From contig NZ_AEUX02000006.1 in NCBI RefSeq assembly GCF_000188015.2, forward strand, positions 186,001 to 250,000: a DNA stretch of 64,000 nucleotides, read 5' to 3'. The notes below the pieces were generated by a model. It was not told where the DNA came from and ran no database searches. It was given only the letters and a program-made list of their open reading frames with translations. The position numbers and the translations under genes were made by a program. Below, one piece after another: positions 60,613 to 64,000 of the stretch (position 1 is its first letter; each line of letters begins with the position of its first letter). This stretch comes from Streptococcus ictaluri 707-05. Its GTDB lineage: Bacteria > Bacillota > Bacilli > Lactobacillales > Streptococcaceae.

Positions 60613-60650
60613 TTTTGTCTCTTTCGAATAATAAGATAAGGAGGTTACAC

Positions 60651-61493
60651 ATGAATGCATTTGAACTTTATAAACTCAAAAAAGCTGGACTCACTAACTT
60701 AAATATTATTAAGATTTTAGAATATTAAAAGGACCATCAAAAATCCCTTTCTCTTAGAAATATGGCTGTCGCTTCCTGCTGCAAAGACCCTATTGCTTTT
60801 GTTGAGGCTTATAAACAGTTAGATATTAAGAAAATTCGACAAGAATTTAAGCAATTCCCATCATTATCTATTTTAGACGACAACTATCCCCAAGCCCTCA
60901 AAGAGATTTATAATCCGCCTGTTTTATTGTTTTATCAAGGAAATCTTCAATTACTTGAAAAACCCAAACTCGCTGTTGTTGGAGCTAGAGAAGCCAGTGA
61001 TATCGGACTTAAGTCTGTCTCTAAAATCATTAAAGAACTGCATAACCACTTTGTTATTGTTAGCGGCTTAGCTAGAGGCATTGATACTAGTGCCCATCTA
61101 GCCTCTCTAATAAATGGTGGACAAAGCATCGCCATTATCGGAACTGGTTTGGATCTTTATTATCCCAAAGAAAACCAGGCTCTACAAAGCTATCTATCAA
61201 CAAAGCACTTAGTCTTAAGTGAGTATGGTCCTGGTGAAAAAGAACTAGCCTATCATTTGCCTGAACGTAATCGGATTATTGCTGGCTTAAGTCGAGGTAT
61301 TATTGTTGCAGAAGCTAAAGAACGCTCTGGCTCTCTTATTACTTGCCAGTTAGCAATGGAAGAAGGACGTGATATTTTTGTCATTCCTGGTAATATCCTT
61401 GATGGTAAATCACAAGGATGTCTTCAATTAATTAAAGAAGGTGCAAACTGCATCACATCAGGCTATGAAGTCCTTTCTGACTATCAATTATGA
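60651..61493 (+). pseudogene. dprA: DNA processing protein DprA, early nonsense mutation
   Basis: 281 codons from ATG 60651 (AAGGAGG upstream) with TAA at 60726-60728 as codon 26. Beyond it the full Rossmann-like RecA-loading domain is intact (VVGAREASD, SGLARGIDTSAH, IGTGLDLYYP, PERNRIIAGLS, EGRDIFVIPG). DprA protects and loads incoming DNA in natural transformation. Restart at ATG 60762 would give 243 residues lacking part of the N-terminal SAM domain, but there is no ribosome site. Competence is expected to be impaired. Confidence 0.85.
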
Positions 61494-61594
61494 TAAAGTT
61501 TCTTCCTATATAATATTTTTTTATTGACAGTTCTGAAAAAATGGGATATTATTCTATAAGCTTTAACCATTATTGTTATAGGAAGTGTGTCAAA

Positions 61595-63730
61595 TTGGTA
61601 ACAAAAACCGCAACAAAGCCAAAAACAGGGACTAAAAAGTCTACTACAAAGAAAAAAACTAGTACTCTGAAAAAGAATCTCGTTATTGTCGAATCGCCTG
61701 CTAAAGCCAAAACGATTGAAAAATATCTTGGTCGTAATTATAAGGTGGTGGCATCAGTCGGGCATATTCGTGATTTAAAAAAATCCTCGATGTCGATTGA
61801 TTTTGATAATAACTATCAGCCAGAATATATTAATATTCGTGGTAAGGGACCTCTCATTAATTCATTAAAAAAAGAAGCTAAGCAAGCCAAAAAAGTTTAC
61901 CTAGCAAGTGACCCGGACCGCGAAGGAGAGGCCATATCTTGGCATCTTTCCCATATATTAGGGCTTGACGAAAATAATAATAATCGTGTTATTTTCAATG
62001 AGATCACGAAAGATGCTGTCAAAAATGCCTTTGTTGAACCCCGAAAAATCGATATGAATTTAGTGGATTCTCAACAAGCTCGTCGTGTTTTAGACCGTAT
62101 TGTGGGCTATTCCATCTCACCTATTCTTTGGAAAAAAGTTAAAAAGGGATTATCAGCAGGTCGAGTGCAGTCTGTAGCTTTAAAGCTAATCATTGACCGT
62201 GAAAATGAGATTAAATCCTTTGTTCCAGAAGAATATTGGTCTATCGACGGCCTCTTCAAGAAGGGGACTAAGAAATTTCAAGCTAGTTTTTATGGGATAG
62301 ATGGTAAGAAAAAGAAATTGGAAAGTAATGAAGACGTTAAAGAAGTTCTTTCCAAAATTACAAGTGAAGACTTTGATGTTACCAATGTCGAGAAAAAGGA
62401 ACGCCGTCGAAACGCTCCGCTACCATACACAACCTCTTCCTTACAACAAGATGCGGCTAATAAAATTAATTTCAGAACACGCAAAACAATGATGGTTACC
62501 CAACAACTATATGAGGGTATTAATCTTGGTCCAAACGGCACTCAAGGTCTGATTACCTATATGCGTACCGATTCGACACGTATTAGTCCCGTTGCTCAAA
62601 ATGATGCAGCCCAATACATTACAAACCAATTCGGAGAAAATTATTCCAAACATGGTAACCGTGTTAAAAATACTAGTAGTGCCCAAGATGCCCACGAAGC
62701 AATCAGACCCTCTAGTGTTAATCACACACCAGAAGCCATTGCAAAATACCTTAATAAGGATCAGCTAAAACTCTATACACTGATTTGGAATCGCTTTGTC
62801 GCTAGTCAAATGACAGCTGCTGTCTTTGACACCGTTAAAGTCAGCCTTGAACAAAACAGTGTCCTCTTTGTCGCTAATGGTAGCCAAATGAAGTTCAATG
62901 GTTACATGGCCGTCTATAACGATGCTGATAAAAGCAAGATGCTTCCTGAAATGACTGAAGGAGAAAGTGTTAAAAAAGTATCGACAACACCCGAACAACA
63001 CTTTACACAGCCGCCAGCCCGCTACTCAGAGGCTAGCCTTATCAAAACTTTAGAAGAAAATGGTGTCGGCAGACCTTCCACATATGCACCAACCCTAGAT
63101 ATTATTCAGCGTCGCTATTACGTCAAATTAGCTGCCAAACGATTTGAACCTACTGAGCTTGGAGAAATCGTCAATAAGTTGATTGTGGAATTCTTCCCAG
63201 ATATCGTTGATGTCACCTTTACAGCAGCTATGGAAGATAAGCTAGATCAGGTTGAAATTGGTGAAGAAGAGTGGCAGAGGGTCATTGATGAATTTTACAA
63301 ACCTTTTGCTAAGGAATTAACCAAAGCAGAAACTGAAATTGAAAAAATTCAAATCAAAGATGAACCTGCTGGATTTGATTGTGACCTTTGTGGCCATCCT
63401 ATGGTTATTAAGTTAGGACGATTTGGCAAGTTTTATGCTTGTAGCAACTTCCCAGATTGTCGTAATACTAAAGCCATTACAAAAGAAATTGGTGTGACTT
63501 GTCCAACTTGTCAAAAAGGTCAGGTTATTGAACGAAAAACAAAACGTAACCGTATCTTTTACGGCTGTGACCGTTACCCTGAATGCGATTTTACCTCTTG
63601 GGATCTTCCTGTTGGACGCAACTGTCCAAAATCAGGCGATTATCTTGTTGAAAAGAAAGTTCGTGGCGGTGGCAAACAAGTCGTTTGTAGCAACGAAGCT
63701 TGCGACTATAAAGAAGAAAAAGTCAAATAA
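61595..63730 (+). CDS. topA: DNA topoisomerase I
   Basis: 711 residues. Relaxes negative supercoils. Toprim motifs [18 protein letters not shown] and [14 protein letters not shown], the catalytic Tyr in [12 protein letters not shown], and C-terminal zinc ribbons (CDLCGHPM...CSNFPDC, CPTCQKG...CDRYPEC; a final C-ter element). The start is TTG 61595, nine bases after AGGAAG. An earlier in-frame ATG at 61541 has no ribosome site. Confidence 0.93.
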   Translation: MVTKTATKPKTGTKKSTTKKKTSTLKKNLVIVESPAKAKTIEKYLGRNYKVVASVGHIRDLKKSSMSIDFDNNYQPEYINIRGKGPLINSLKKEAKQAKKVYLASDPDREGEAISWHLSHILGLDENNNNRVIFNEITKDAVKNAFVEPRKIDMNLVDSQQARRVLDRIVGYSISPILWKKVKKGLSAGRVQSVALKLIIDRENEIKSFVPEEYWSIDGLFKKGTKKFQASFYGIDGKKKKLESNEDVKEVLSKITSEDFDVTNVEKKERRRNAPLPYTTSSLQQDAANKINFRTRKTMMVTQQLYEGINLGPNGTQGLITYMRTDSTRISPVAQNDAAQYITNQFGENYSKHGNRVKNTSSAQDAHEAIRPSSVNHTPEAIAKYLNKDQLKLYTLIWNRFVASQMTAAVFDTVKVSLEQNSVLFVANGSQMKFNGYMAVYNDADKSKMLPEMTEGESVKKVSTTPEQHFTQPPARYSEASLIKTLEENGVGRPSTYAPTLDIIQRRYYVKLAAKRFEPTELGEIVNKLIVEFFPDIVDVTFTAAMEDKLDQVEIGEEEWQRVIDEFYKPFAKELTKAETEIEKIQIKDEPAGFDCDLCGHPMVIKLGRFGKFYACSNFPDCRNTKAITKEIGVTCPTCQKGQVIERKTKRNRIFYGCDRYPECDFTSWDLPVGRNCPKSGDYLVEKKVRGGGKQVVCSNEACDYKEEKVK

Positions 63731-63736
63731 AAGCAC

Positions 63737-63774
63737 AAAACGATAGTGGTCTCTAAGTACCACTATCGTTTTTT
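63737..63774. terminator. Bidirectional terminator topA / LysR gene
   Basis: AAAACGATAGTGGT / ACCACTATCGTTTT perfect 14-bp stem, usable for both convergent genes. Confidence 0.9.
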
Positions 63775-64000
63775 AATTTGTTTTTAAAAGGTTTAGGAAT
63801 TCTTCAATAACTGGAGTAAAAGTTGTTTTATCTCGATAAGCAATACCAATAGGGTAAAAATCATTTTTATCTTGTAAAGGGAGCCACACAAGTCATTAAC
63901 TTGTGTTAAGGTTTCAAATTCACTAGGTAAAATTGTCACAGCCATCAAATCATGCAGGCTATGAAGGAGAACCTCCCAATCGTTATGCTTAAAGACTATT
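63773..64000 (-). pseudogene. LysR-type regulator, C-terminal part, frameshifted, cut by window
   Basis: The end of a substrate-binding domain: VFKHNDWEVLLHSLHDLMAVTILPSEFE... continues, after a frameshift near 63885-63895, as VWLPLQDKNDFYPIGIAYRDKTTFTPVIEEFLNLLKTN to the stop at 63773. The pattern is that of LysR-family effector domains. The DNA-binding part lies outside the window. Confidence 0.65.

Noticed and set aside
1..64000. tRNA or rRNA genes and CRISPR arrays
   Set aside because: I saw no cloverleaf with TTC-A/G-A-N-C-T-type T-arm, no rRNA-like stretch and no regularly spaced repeats.

Overview
The window is a low-GC Firmicute chromosome segment, most likely a pyogenic-group Streptococcus (S. 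dysgalactiae / S. pyogenes / S. agalactiae type). The reasons are a C5a-peptidase-like surface protease, the gene run rbgA-rnhB-maa-dprA-topA, an antigen I/II adhesin with an LPSTG anchor, IS30 (IS1239-like) and IS982 elements, and motifs resembling streptococcal MET-box and AdcR sites. I cannot fix the species from the sequence alone.

Layout. 1-1138: IS30-family element, frameshifted and cut by the window edge. 1233-5590: C5a-peptidase-like gene split by an IS982-family element and frameshifted before its sorting signal. 5767-16809: chromosomal genes: cardiolipin synthase, a putative small RNA, an ATP-cone protein, a vitamin B6 salvage cluster (MocR-type regulator divergent from a pyridoxal/pyridoxamine kinase and an ECF-type transporter), an ABC-F ATPase, an intact IS30 copy inserted in a terminator, a CsbD/YtxH-type stress cluster, a diacylglycerol-kinase-like lipid kinase, a hemolysin-III-family protein and a DUF1836 pseudogene. 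17020-58626: an integrated element of about 41.6 kb (ICE relic) in the 5' end of rbgA, bounded by a 14-bp direct repeat with paired ATTTGGTGAC-type repeats just inside both ends. 58607-64000: rbgA, rnhB, a truncated maa, a dprA with an early stop, topA, and the tail of a LysR-type gene.

The ICE carries a Tn5252/ICESa2603-like conjugation module: RepA_N, CPBP protease, DUF3801/PcfB-like, VirD4, Maff2, VirB6, PrgI, VirB4, peptidoglycan hydrolase, AbiE-like pair, antigen I/II adhesin, giant methylase-helicase and Toprim protein. It is followed by a methionine-synthesis cargo (metE plus a fused homocysteine methyltransferase/MTHF reductase), a Nik/Opp-like ABC importer operon with a methyltransferase behind a promoter with AdcR-like boxes, an XRE regulator, an excisionase and the remains of an integrase.

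The dominant theme is decay. Every large conjugation gene, the integrase, the adhesin, both AbiE genes and every gene of the importer operon carry nonsense codons, indels, IS insertions or deletions, and I see no relaxase. In contrast metE, the metF fusion and the long chromosomal housekeeping genes are uninterrupted. The element therefore looks like an immobilised ICE kept, if at all, for methionine synthesis. Many lesions are one-base losses in A-runs, but unambiguous nonsense changes are also common, so sequencing error alone does not explain them.
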